DNA of 64,000 nt, taken from NCBI GenBank assembly GCA_963965975.1, contig OZ014423.1, positions 2,914,001 through 2,978,000 of the forward strand. Reading direction: 5' to 3'. Below the pieces are notes generated by a model. It was not told the DNA's origin, did no database searches, and saw nothing but the letters and a program-made list of their open reading frames with translations. Position numbers and translations under genes: made by a program. Of the stretch, positions 10,931 through 21,704 are shown piece by piece (position 1 is the first letter of the stretch; each line of letters begins with the position of its first letter). This stretch comes from Xestospongia bergquistia (Eukaryota > Porifera > Demospongiae > Haplosclerida > Petrosiidae).

Positions 10931-12150
10931 CTAAGCCCAATCTGCATCCAAGCATCCAATCAGCTGTCCATCATTTGTTTTTCCATATTTTAGTGCTAGA
11001 TTAACTATACCTTTGAGATACCTCAGAACCCTTTTTACAGCTGTCAGGTGTGCCTCTGTTGGTTTGGAGTTGAATTTCGACACCACTCCTACTGCATGAG
11101 CAATGTCAGGGCAAGTTGCTGTGGCAGCATATAACAAACATCCAACCATTGATTGATACTTGTTTGGATCAACTGCTTTGCTAACACAATCATCCTTTTT
11201 CAGCTCATTATTGACATCAGCTGGAGTTGAAACAACTTTAAAGTCAGCAAATCCATACTTCTCAAGCATCTTTAAAATGTACTGTTTCTGGTGTACCCAG
11301 ATGCACTTCTGATCTTTGTCTTGCTCAATACTAATTCCAAGACAGTAATGAAGAGGTCCCATGTCTTTCATCTTGAATTGTGTTGCTAGGGTTTCTTTTA
11401 TTCTCATCGTTTCCTCTGGAGTTTTGGTGATTACAATGAGATCTTCCACATAGACTGCAACGATAGTAATTGTGTCAGCTATTTGAATGTAGACACAAAG
11501 GTCAGCAGTACTCTGTTTGAATCCAATGGACTCCATGTACTGCCTAAATGCTGTGTTGCAGCAGCATCGTGGTGATTGCTTGAGACCATACAGTGATTTT
11601 TTCAGCTTGCATACCAGGTGCCTTTTTCAGGTTAGACATAACCTTCTGGTTGCTCCATGTATATCTCCTCTTCTAGACTCCCATTGAGAAATGCTGTCAC
11701 CACATCCATTTGATGAATCAACATATCGTTTTCAACTACAAAAGCTAGTAGTGCCCTGATTGATGAGAATCGCACCACAGGTGAGAAAGTTTCCTCATAG
11801 TCAATCCCATACTTCTGAGCATAACCCTTAGCAACCAAACAACCTTTGGACCATTCCACTTTACCATCACTTCCATGTTTGACCTTGAATACCCATCTGC
11901 ATCCAATAGGTTTGCGACCACTAGGTAGTTCTACCAGGTCCCATGTTTCATTTTCCATGAGTGGCTTGTACTCCTCATCAGCAGCTTCTTTCCATTCTTT
12001 GGTACAATCACCAGTAAGAGCTTCTTCTATGCTTCTAGGTTCATTGATTTGACACACATGATAGCCAACATGATGAACTTCATCATCCACTGATGCCACA
12101 TCTGTACAAACACTTTCAGGTGACCAATATTTGGTTTCCTTCCATACCAT
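10931..12150 (-). pseudogene. copia reverse transcriptase
   Basis: The N-terminal part (11632-12150) contains WKEAADEEYKPL, CRWVFKVKHGSDG, AKGYAQKYGIDYEETFSPV and QMDVVTAFLNGSLEEEIYM, all standard for copia polymerase. A frame break near 11540-11630 follows after PEGYV. The second part (10931-11536) holds the catalytic motif as VYVEDLIVI, where the family has YVDD; one of the two metal-binding aspartates is a glutamate here. GPLHYCLGI and VGCLLYAATATCPDIAHAV follow. The enzyme would copy element RNA into DNA; this copy is inactive. Confidence 0.85.
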
Positions 12151-12911
12151 TGCTCATGTGGTGTTGTATTGTTCTTAACAGCTGTTGTTGGTGTTCTATT
12201 TTGAATATATGCCGCTGTGGCAACTGCTTCTGCCCAATACTTGTTGGATAGTCCAGAATGAGCTATCATAGAGCGAGCTGATTCCATTAGTGTTCTGTTC
12301 ATACGTTCAGCTACTCCATTTTGTTCTGGTGTGTGAGGTACAGTCAGCTCATGACATATCCCCTTTGACTTTAGATAAGTCTTGTATTCTCCCGACAAAT
12401 ACTCTCCACCATTGTCTGTTCGTATGGCTCCAATTCTTTGGTGACAATCATTTGTAGTGAGTGCCTCGAACTGTTTGAATTTTTCGAACACTTCTGACTT
12501 GTATTTAATGAAGTAAACAGCACAGCAATGTGAATAATCATCAATAAAGGTTACAAAATGTCGTTGTCCACGAATTGATTCTGTGGGCATTGGTCCACAA
12601 ACATCACTATGTACCAATTGAAGCTTTCGGGTCGAACGTATTTCTTTCACTGGCTTAAACTGGGCTCAATGCATTTTTCCTTCCACACATCCTTCACAAA
12701 ATGAAAACTTCGATGCTTTTGAGAATCTCATTCCAGTTGCCAATTTCTTCTGAACAATTTCTTGGAGTCGTTGTCCATTCACATGCCCTAGCCTTTGATG
12801 CCACAGATCCATCTCATTTGTTTCTTTTGATGCTGTTGCAACTGAGGCTTGTTCTTGAGAGATGGCAGGTTCACAGTCCAAGTGATACATCTTTCCTGTT
12901 AATGAACCCAT
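12027..12911 (-). pseudogene. copia integrase
   Basis: The zinc-binding pre-integrase domain (12666-12911) shows WHQRLGH and CEGCVEGKMH. The core (12027-12650) keeps all three catalytic acids: HSDVCGPM, RTDNGGEY and PEQNGVAERMNRTL. A stop codon near 12660 splits the two domains, and a deletion near 12110 removes the C-terminal end and fuses it out of frame to reverse transcriptase. Confidence 0.85.
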
Positions 12912-12941
12912 ACCAGATAGCTTTCCTTTCCTGTCTCTGAT

Positions 12942-14074
12942 TCAACATCTGAATTGACCAAATTTTACAATGTTTCCCCTTGCAGCTGCTGCTCTCACAG
13001 AAAACAAATTGCAGGTCAGCTTGGGAACGTACAGTACTTCATGAATGATAGACTCCTTTGGCTTACTCATTTTGAATAGCATGTTAACCCTAACTTTTCC
13101 AATGCCAACAGCATTGACCACACGACCATCGCCCAAACCGACCTTCTCTGGCTTCTCGAATTCACGGTAATCTAACAACAGTTCTTTATCCTGTGTCATA
13201 TGACTTGAAACTCCAGAGTCCACAAGCCATTTGTCCTTTTGAGAGGAGTCCTCTGAGCCAAGTGACACTGCAAACGCTTCTGGACTGGCTGAATCCACGT
13301 CCGAGTGTTTTTCTTCTGCAGGTTTGGCTCTATGCATAGGTCTTGGTCGTTCTTGTTCTTTCTTTCTTGGGCAGTTATGACGAAAGTGACCTTCTTCACC
13401 ACAATCAAAACACTTAAGCCAACTTGCTTGCTTTGTTCTCTTCTGATGAGCTCCCACTAGCGCTGAGGCCATGCCACGATTGACACTAGACATCGTACTA
13501 GTTCTACTTGAGTGTCCATTTATCTTCTGTTCCTCACGAATTAGGGCTTGTTGGACAAATTTTAATCTCACATCATCAATGCAAGCCTCCAGAGCAGGGT
13601 AGAATAGCTCTGAGATAGACTTCTCAGCAATGTAACCACCTGGTCCTCCTCTGAAATAGGAGCTCCAATTGCTGCTAACCTATCAGTGATTTCCTTCATG
13701 TGTTTCAAGTGTGCTTCCATTGATGATCCTTCTTTAATTTCAGTTTGAAAGTATTGCTTCTTCAGGAAGAGTTTGTTAGCTAGAGTATCTCGCTCAAAAT
13801 GGTTGCGTAGAGAATCCCAGGCTTCCTTTGGTTGTTCACATGAAGTTACTAAGTATAGCTGTGGAGTACTAATGACTATAATGATTGTAGAAAATGTTTT
13901 CTGTGATCTCCTTCGAAATTCCACCTGTGCCTGAGCGTTTGCATCTTCTGCAAGTACCTCTGTACCATCTATGAATCCCCAGAGTCCTTTTGCCAGCAAC
14001 ATGTGACTCATCTGGAACTTCCACGTAATCCAGTTTGAACTGTCCAGTTTGTCAATTGACCACTTTTCATCCAC
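12942..14074 (-). pseudogene. copia gag and protease
   Basis: Gag starts at the ATG 14072-14074 (MDEKWSIDKLDSSNWITWKFQM), a standard copia gag opening, and runs to 13568, where a frameshift occurs. The second part (12942-13571) carries a CCHC zinc knuckle, CFDCGEEGHFRHNC, and the protease active site DSGVSSHMT (DSGASSH in most copia elements). The protease cuts the polyprotein; gag forms the particle. A further stop at 12942 separates this from integrase. Confidence 0.85.
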
Positions 14075-14193
14075 AGTTCCAGCCTTTCTTCACAACTACA
14101 GTGAATCCAGAAAGGTTTGTTTCATGACAACACAGTTCTTCCTGCACTTCTGGCAGAGATAAGTTTCTCCTTTTTTTGACAGATTTACTTCGA

Positions 14194-14209
14194 GTCTGGG
14201 CTCATAACC
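14194..14209 (-). promoter_or_regulatory. primer binding site for initiator tRNA-Met anticodon arm
   Basis: Directly downstream of the 5' LTR, in element orientation, lies ggttatgagcccagac. It is complementary to the anticodon stem-loop region of initiator tRNA-Met (ctgggctcataacc on the other strand contains the CAU anticodon). Copia-type elements are known to prime from the internal half of this tRNA rather than its 3' end. Confidence 0.7.
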
Positions 14210-14531
14210 TGTTCGCAGGCGCATTTGTAAATCCGTCACCGAGATATCTCAATAGACTCACAGGAAATCAATTATTTTTTAAGGATCAAAATATAGAATA
14301 CACAAATCAGATAAGGTCCTACTTAAATACACAACTGAAAAGAGCAGAGCCTCAAATCATAAGGACAAAAAACCAAGCAAAATCACAACAAAAAACACAA
14401 TAAACAAAGAGATGGCTAAGGGAAGAACAACAAGGAAGAGCTATGATGAGACACATTAATTAAACCTATCCACACATATACAGTAGTCAACACATGACAC
14501 ACAACTGCCTAATTACACTCATATACCAACA
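14210..14531 (-). repeat. 5' LTR of copia element
   Basis: Same length as its partner (322 bp), starting TGTTGGTATATG and ending in CA in element orientation. It is followed by the target duplication gtttt. Confidence 0.85.
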
Positions 14532-15257
14532 GTTTTTGTAACACTTGAAAGTCGCATCAGAGCATTAGTTTCTTCTTGATTATATTTAATTACTGGTACA
14601 AATGTTGGCAATGAAGGCTGTCAAATCTTCCATAACTTCAAAATGAGCAAACATGCTCACCATAAACCTGTAGGTAATTGTATTTTGTGAAATGGAGATC
14701 AATGATATATATTGACAGTGTATTGTCACTGTCGTAACCTATCTGAGGTATCACAACTGCAAGAAGATAACCAACAATGAACTACAGACTATGAACAAAA
14801 CAACAAAAATAAAAACAACTCCAAAAACAAACAAAACAGCTATTTAAGTATCCACTATGTTTTATGGTTCACACCATAAAATACACATTAATAAGGTCCC
14901 AAGTCAATCATAGTCACTGTCTTGGTTTACTTGGTGAAGATCATTCATGAATCATACATGCATGAACCAATACGGATGTCTTGTGCTGTTTTTTGTAGGT
15001 ACACTCCTTTTTGAGTTTAACACTGTTAAGTTTTATTGGCATTGTTATTTTTTCATCTCTTTTCATTTTTCAAAAATGTTTTTATTATTAATTTTCTTTA
15101 AACATAAATCCATGCAAAATTCCCTACATAAGTAGTAATATTTAAAACAAAGAAGCCAATTACTTACTGGTAGCTAAAAACTGAATCCTAAGAGTACATT
15201 CATAGACATCTTACAAAAATTAATTATAATTGGTACTAATAGTACATCAATAATCTT
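14532..15257. other. non-coding stretch
   Basis: Begins with the right target duplication of the copia element. No supported gene or repeat. Confidence 0.4.
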
Positions 15258-15800
15258 ACCATCACCAGGATGGTTGTCAGAGTTAATAATATAACTGGTA
15301 TTACATCATCAGTAGAAACTGCTAATTGTATCATGACAAGAAAGCTCACATCCTCCATTATTACCAGTACATTTATTGATTTACTCAATAAGAAAATAAT
15401 CCAAAAATCGTTGATGTGAGTTTAATTACCTGTAGAGTTATGAACATTAAATTCCATGTATACCCAGTGTCACAAGTACAACAGTAACTTCCCACAGTGT
15501 TATATGAGTCTTACACTCATTAATGTCTACCAGTTAATTCATTATTATATTTTATTAATTATAACCATATTAGTATAGAATATTCCAATGATACAGTATA
15601 TCCAGTATAAGAAAAACAGTATAAAGTTTCTAACAGTGTTAGCACATACTTGTTCACAGCCATCTTTATCAGTGTTACACTCATTGATATCTTTGATGAC
15701 TAATAATATTAGTCTCTTTAACAAAATTAATTATTGTGCAGTTCATTGCATTGTTTTTTAAATTAAAACCAACATCACATTGACACTGATAGCTTCCTGA
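15258..15800 (-). pseudogene. EGF-like repeat exons, minus strand
   Basis: Read on the minus strand, four EGF-like pieces occur. About 15734-15800 reads GSYQCQCDVGFNLKNN with a final Cys. About 15641-15695 reads DINECNTDKDGCEQVCANTV, a calcium-binding EGF start. About 15454-15532 begins DINECKT and, one frame over, gives VGSYCCTCDTGYTW. About 15258-15370 reads TGNNGGCELSCHDTISSFY followed by two stops. Such modules belong to fibrillin- or notch-like extracellular proteins. Frameshifts and stops show the gene is broken. Confidence 0.55.
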
Positions 15801-17059
15801 AAATTACCCTTTTCTTCTTAGGTAGTGCAGGCAATGTTGTTTCTTCATAGATGATATTTACAACAGTTTGGAATCCTACCTTCACTAGTTCATTCTTTAA
15901 AATGGACTTTACTCATTTTTTTCACTCTCATTCCCACACCATAGTAATTTAAATCTGGGATCTAGTATGGGTGCGTGCCATAAAGTAGTCATCTTTCCTT
16001 TACTGGCTAGTTCACTGAGATAAAGACTTGTCACAAAAAAAATTCATTTGAGTTTGTAGTCATGTGGGTTAGGGTTTCTTCTTGAAATTGTAAGTTATTG
16101 CTTTCAATTTGGGCTATGTGGTTTACCAGTTAACTGAGCCAAACATGGTATATCAAGTGTTGCTCTGTTGTTGATTGTTATTGGCTCACCTGGTTTATTT
16201 ACTAATATTCCACCATATGGCTTAGATCAGGTATATATGATAAATCAAACACACATTCTAGGGCTTTTATTCACTGGGCTGTCTGGGGAATCTATGTTGG
16301 CTACTCCACTCATTATATTGCATTTGCTAATAAATGAATTTATGAGCCAAACTTCTTAATGGTAACATCAATAGTGATCTTTTTTGTATCTTCTTTGGAC
16401 TGTGTTTACATTATAAATTTGATCACAAATTTGAATTTAGTAAGACACTTGTCAAAAATCCATGGTTTAGTCAGCACTTAATAATGTCTGCATGGCAACA
16501 TAAGTATCCAGAGAACAGGAGTGCTCTGATCACATTGGGAGAACAAAATGCCACATTGTATTAATCTTGGCAAGTGCAAATATGGTGGACGGCTGACCAC
16601 AAAGATAATTAACAGTTATTTTTAGACTTCAACTATAAAGAAAAACCGCAAAACCCCTTAAAATGGTAAGACAATGCAGTAGTTGATTCAAGCAAATTTT
16701 GTCCTGCAGCACACCCTTAACGAGCAATGATTGAACAACGCAACTGAAGGGTTAACTGTACTAAGTTATAGCTAATATACACAAACAAGGGGTCATTATT
16801 AATCAATTATTGCTATTATTAATATCACATAGGTGAACTATCCGAAGTACTTGAAGATAATCCCATTCCTGACACTGAAATATCTGATACAGGTACTTTA
16901 TTTCTGTATAATTGATTGTGTATTGATACATTATGTCAACTATACACTAGAAATTTACTATACAAACAATGTAAGTGATACCAAAGGTCCTATTAGTCTT
17001 ACATTACAAGCAAATGCTCATGTGAAAGGTGGCCATATTAATTTTCATCTGTGTAAAGA
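15801..17059. other. mostly non-coding, possible piggyBac terminus
   Basis: At about 16705-16755 the bases cccttaacg and gaagggttaa face each other, which resembles the CCC..GGG ends of piggyBac elements next to a TTAA target. An exon-like block between ag and gt at about 16833-16891 reads ELSEVLEDNPIPDTEISDT. Neither is strong enough to call an element. Confidence 0.3.
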
Positions 17060-17707
17060 GTAAATAGTTGATCAAATTTGGGGTAAGCCAGTGAAGGAGC
17101 AGTACTTACGGTAATTTTAGGGCTTTGAAATCCTCTTGGGATTCTGATGTACAAACTGACTTAGCAGACTTCCTTGTAAGCTTATGCAAGGATTCTGCAA
17201 TGCTTGCATAGCCTATAACAAATTTGTGATATTAATTTGCCAATTCTAAAAATTGATGAAGCTGAGTAATTGACTGTGGTACTGGATATTTCATGACCAC
17301 CTTAATTTCAGAATTATAAGGCTTAATCCTCTCACTATACATAATGTGTCCTAAATACTGAACCTCCAACTTACCAAGACAACACTTGGCAAGCTTCAGC
17401 TTGAGTCTTGAAATACTGCCTCTAGTCTCTGCAAGTGCTCCTGAAAGGATGAACTAAAAATAATAATATTATCAAGATAATTAAGGCACTGTTGTAGGGT
17501 GAGGCCTAGTAGCATACATTCCATAAGTCTTTGGACTATAGCTGGGGTGTTCGTTAAGCCAAATGGCCTTCTGGAGTGCTAAAGGCAGTTTTGTCCTTGT
17601 CTGTCTTCTTTACCTTTACCAGCTAGTAGCCCAAAGCAAAGTCAAGAGTGGAAAAGTACTTGGCACCAGATAAACTATCTAGGGTATCATCAGTCCTAAG
17701 TAACTAG
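17060..17707 (-). pseudogene. gypsy reverse transcriptase, C-terminal part (G2)
   Basis: Minus-strand translation gives DDTLDSLSGAKYFSTLDFA, TDKDKTAFSTPEGH, then LDNIIIFSSSFQEHL. The catalytic box, YLDD in active enzymes, is YLDN here. LKLAKCCLGKLEVQYLGH and a thumb region follow. At least three stops and frameshifts are present. It ends at 17707, next to the hAT inverted repeat. Confidence 0.75.
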
Positions 17708-17849
17708 CAGTGGCGTAGCTAGAAGTCAAATGTTGGGTAGGCTCAGTGTATTTAACAATAATGATTATGATTATTTAGATAAAATGTTATTTCAATGCCA
17801 AATACTTTTATATGGCTACTGATACAAGAGAAATACAAAAATGATTGAT

Positions 17850-18830
17850 CATGATATGATTATTCTTCTGTTGCCATCTTTGTAATAAATCAGTTTATAA
17901 TATGAATGTAATCAAGCATTTCAGAAATGTCCTTTTCAATGGAAAGAATGGCAATGTAGTCTATCTTCTGTCATTGTTGACCTGAGGTAGGTTTTTATAC
18001 TCTTCAAAGTGAAAAATGATCTTTTACAAGAAACAGTAGTGACAACTATGATAAGCACTATACCACTTTCAACATGAACATACCTTACAACTATAGACAG
18101 TTTTGTTTCATCAGCTAAAACTGAATAGTAGCAAGCTTATTTAACAGATGGACAGATTCATTGTTAAACAATTTCCCTCATTATACATAAAAGAGTATTT
18201 TGAAATTGGGGTGACGTGTACGTGGCATTATGAGGCCCAGTACACATCATGACCTAATTATTCAGGCCTTTCCTGAATAATTGGGTCATACCTGGGAACC
18301 ACTGTTAGAATTTCAACGAAGTTTCCTCTGTTAGCTGTTTTACTGGATACATTGTGCCCATGCATAGCTATTTTCTGATGACAGCTTAACAATAAAATAT
18401 CAATTAGTCAATACATATATAATGGCGATTTTTTTAGATAAGTTCAGCACAAGAACTATGCAGTTGTTTTGTATTGACTTTCCTTATAAGAATTTTCACT
18501 GATTGGTGCCAAATTAGCATGCTTTGTTTGTGGGATACAGTATTGTTGTGCTTGTCCAAAGCATCTGTTGTACTAGTAACATGCTTCCAATTACAAAATC
18601 CAATTGATGTATAGGTAGGTTGAGGTCTACCCAGACAAATAGCAGCTGAAAAAAACTACCTACATGCAAAACAGAAAAGCTGCATCCTTTTCAATAGAAT
18701 ATTCCAACTTGCCATAATGCCTGTACCACTCGAGATTAAAGATGTTTTCTTGCTTCCCATGACTGTTGTTGGAAATAATATATTTGTTGGGAAAGAGTCA
18801 GATGTTAGTGCGATATGATATCAATGCTAT
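17850..18830 (-). pseudogene. hAT transposase: TTF zinc finger and dimerisation ends
   Basis: The first part (about 18830-18420, minus) reads a TTF-type zinc finger: LEWYRHYGKLEYSIEKDAAF, then GFCNWKHVTSTTDALDKH, then SHKQSMLIWHQS. The last part (about 18100-17850) reads the hAT dimerisation region: CKRSFFTLKSIKTYLRST then MTEDRLHCHSFH. The catalytic middle between them is missing. Several stops are present. The N-terminal start of this gene, MASKGFSITSVPNLN, lies at about 26490-26540, on the far side of CMC1. Confidence 0.75.
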
Positions 18831-19008
18831 GGAACTTGAAGTAGACTAGTGGGTGGAGGTAACCATAGTCGATGATATCACAGGGGTTTGTGAGAACCCT
18901 GCATTATCATCACTCGATTCAAGTTCATTCCCACTACCAGTACTTGTGATGGTACTACACATACTCGTGCTTACAGATTAAGTTTGATCATCACAACATT
19001 TGGCTGTA

Positions 19009-19160
19009 CACTGCAAAAACAGGTGTGGCACCTACCCACTAATTATAGTGGAAATCAATTGTCCCAAATACCACACTTCATTGAGTGGGTCCTATAGCCT
19101 CTGGTGGGATTATCCACTGAACAAGGTGGTATATTACCAGTAATAACAATGTGTTAATTG
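19009..19160. repeat. left terminal and subterminal repeats of CMC1
   Basis: After CACTGCAAAAA come short inverted motifs, including ccactaattatagtgg, aaggtggtatattacc and repeated ggtgg/ccacc. Such subterminal motifs bind the transposase or its partner protein in known CACTA elements. Confidence 0.6.
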
Positions 19161-19233
19161 GTTAAGAATGTTGTTAATCAAAAATACAATCAAGTTAATG
19201 AAATATCACAGTATATTTGTAAACAATCCACTG

Positions 19234-21424
19234 TTACTGATCAATGGTGACCTTTGTCAGAGCTGACAAAAGTGATGCAACCTTTGGATCAACTTTTGGT
19301 GGCACAATATCCAGAACAATGATCTCTAATGCCATAAGAGCCTTTCGTATACCTTTTGGATATTCTATGTTGAAGACATAAAACGCTGCCAGTAGGCCCA
19401 AAGGAGCCTCATTTACGGGTATACTGCATATAATTTGGCGTTCTACAACCAGAACTGCAGTTGAGTTTCGGATGAGCATAGTTGGGGTAGGGAGACTGAC
19501 TTGTCTGACAATACCATTAATATCAACAGATTCCTGTTGAAAAAAAACATAATAATTTTTATTTAAAAATTAAACTATACACTAATATAGTTATTTATTA
19601 CACATTAAAAAAAAACAATTATATTGTGTACTTGACTCACTGGGACGAATACAACAGCTTTCTCTACATCAGTTCTTTGCTTTCCGTCCCGAATTGTTAA
19701 AAGCAACAAGGGTAATGCATACTCGTATACTGTATCTGTAATGAGAAGAAAAAACAAACTGTTATTTATTCATCCATTACATAGTGATTTAACAATTTTC
19801 ATGTTTGTATCAATTCAATACAATGAAATGACATACTTGGAGAATTATTCTTTTGATTCAACTCCATTACTAGATCTCTAACATCTTTGCTATTGCATGA
19901 TTCTTTACAGAATGAGATAATCTTGGGAACCCACGAAGTCCATGCATTTCTTGCCAAAATAAGAATGTTAGGCTTTGAAATAATTTAACCTAGTTCTGAA
20001 ATTAACTAGGAAAGGATAGTTATGGATAAAAAATGTGTCAAAACTGAATTACATGTCTATACCTGACTGTAATGCTGGAAAGAGGGAAATGTGTCCAGCA
20101 GATCTCTTAATAATGGAGCTTTACGGACTACTTCATGCCGCCGTCGCTTAAAGGTAACTTCCATTAGTTCAGCCACAATGGATTCATTGGGTTTGCTCTT
20201 TTTATATTCAGCAGCCATAACTTTGATGTGATGTTGATATGACACATCGTCTTCACCATCGTCATCATCAAAAGTTAGGCAATTTTCTTTGTTTGCACTA
20301 GAAACTTTGACACGCTTCATGTTGCGAGGTGTTCTCCGAAAGTCCTTAAAACGACTTTTGAGGCCAGAAAGTATATGGCCCTAGCAATTAAGTTGAATGT
20401 AGATAAACAAAAATCAAAAACTTACAAATGGTGAACCATAAGATGCTCGTAGAAACACCCATCTTTCAATTGCCTGTATGGACACCCGCTCCAGTTCCTT
20501 TGAGGTTGGATACATTTTAAAAGCAAATACTGCTCTGGCAACAGCTGTTATGAATTTATCAAGCACTCTTGGAGGCATCATCTGATTTCTAATTGCTAGA
20601 CTAATCTCTGGAGTGAAATTGTCAGGAAAAGGAAAAGGATCAGGCAAAGATTTTGTCAATTTGTCGTTTTCTAATACGAATGGAGAATTGCTGGATTCAA
20701 GCTTCAATTTCTTCGAAGGAGGGGAGCTAATTGACATTCCAGAGACATTAGTTTCTGTCACGGTTAAAACTGGTTCTTCCTGCAACAAACCCCAAAACAA
20801 AGTATTATTCTACATTAAGTATAACTTCACTTACTTCTGTCAAGCATGGAAATAACACACAACATTCATCAGAGTTTCTTTCATTATCAGTATAGTCCTG
20901 ACACAAAAGAGGATTACATTTCTAATTTTAATATTACATTGCTTAGTGGCTTACTAGTGGTAAATCTGTTTGGGAAGATAATGACTCATCCTTCTTACTA
21001 CCATTTGTTTCTAAATCCTAAGTAGAAGAATGGTAGTGAAACACAATAGAGAGTACACAAACAGTTTCTACTGTAGTATTGTTGCTAGTACAATTTATAT
21101 ATTATAGGTTACATGCATAAAATTAAACAAGTTTTTTCATACCTCTTGAAGAGTTATAATGGCTCTGTGCTTTTGAATTAATTTTGCCTGAGGACCAAGA
21201 GTAGGAACAAGTTGCTTAAGTTGGCACTCATTTAGGAGAAGAAACACATCACCATCAATCTCATTTTCTAATGCAATGATATTTATAATAATGATATTAC
21301 TATTATAATAATTATTATTGTTATATTAACTCTAACCAATGAATGCATCCACGACACTTTCTTTAAAACCTTCCTTCTTAAGCCATCTAATAACAAAGCT
21401 TTCATCCTTTCCAGAGAAATCCAT
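19234..21424 (-). CDS. SAMD3-like protein, nine intact exons, inside CMC1
   Basis: Nine exons (21424-21337, 21267-21143, 21017-20955, 20897-20835, 20779-20426, 20380-20063, 19972-19837, 19735-19641, 19533-19234) join with GT-AG introns and unbroken phase into 513 codons. The N-terminus is a sterile alpha motif: FVIRWLKKEGFKESVVDAF, then ENEIDGDVFLLLNECQLK. An acidic and Ser-rich linker follows. The middle has MYPTSKELERVSIQAIERW and SGLKSRFKDFRRTPRN, and the C-terminus has FYVFNIEYPKGI. This layout is that of SAMD3-like proteins, abundant but poorly understood in animals. The start is the ATG before MDFSGKDES. It is transcribed away from the transposase across 280 bp. No damage is seen. It may be a host gene captured by the transposon or a standard second gene of this element family. 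Confidence 0.8.
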
Positions 21425-21704
21425 TATTTTCGGAAGCTTCGAGAGTTCAAGTACTATTCTTCTTTAACTTCAATTTTCACACGTCGAAAGTGACGTTCGG
21501 TTTTACGCATGTGCAAATGTCATAGAGATGCATGTGGTGTTGCTAAAATCCAGACATATACTATAAAATTTAATACTAAAATACAGCTGAAGACCTGAAG
21601 TGCGAAATTAAGAACAATACAGATAGAGGCGTCAGAGACAACATTATCTAATCGTTCCCAGGAATCAATAAACTGTGTGTGGCTACAGCTGCATGATTGT
21701 CATT
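21425..21704. promoter_or_regulatory. shared divergent promoter region of CMC1
   Basis: A 280-bp gap separates the start codons of the minus-strand SAMD3-like gene and the plus-strand transposase. It contains cacacgtcgaaagtgacgttcgg and acgcatgtgc-type blocks (about 21478-21515), which are GC-richer than the surroundings. A shared promoter is inferred from position only. Confidence 0.4.

Larger units (their letters stand above)
10162..14531 (-). mobile_element. full-length decayed Ty1/copia retrotransposon
   Basis: Two 322-bp LTRs (10162-10483 and 14210-14531) flank a copia-order coding region on the minus strand: gag, zinc knuckle, protease, integrase, reverse transcriptase, RNase H. Integrase before reverse transcriptase is the diagnostic of Ty1/copia. 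A 5-bp target duplication, gtttt, lies at 10157-10161 and 14532-14536. By eye the LTRs differ at about 16 of 322 positions, so the insertion is old. The coding region has several stops and frameshifts and a small deletion between integrase and reverse transcriptase near 12110. Confidence 0.9.

Noticed and set aside
14176..14403. 75-codon open frame on the plus strand
   Set aside because: It lies inside the copia 5' LTR and on the strand opposite the element, and it is broken in the other LTR. It is chance open sequence.
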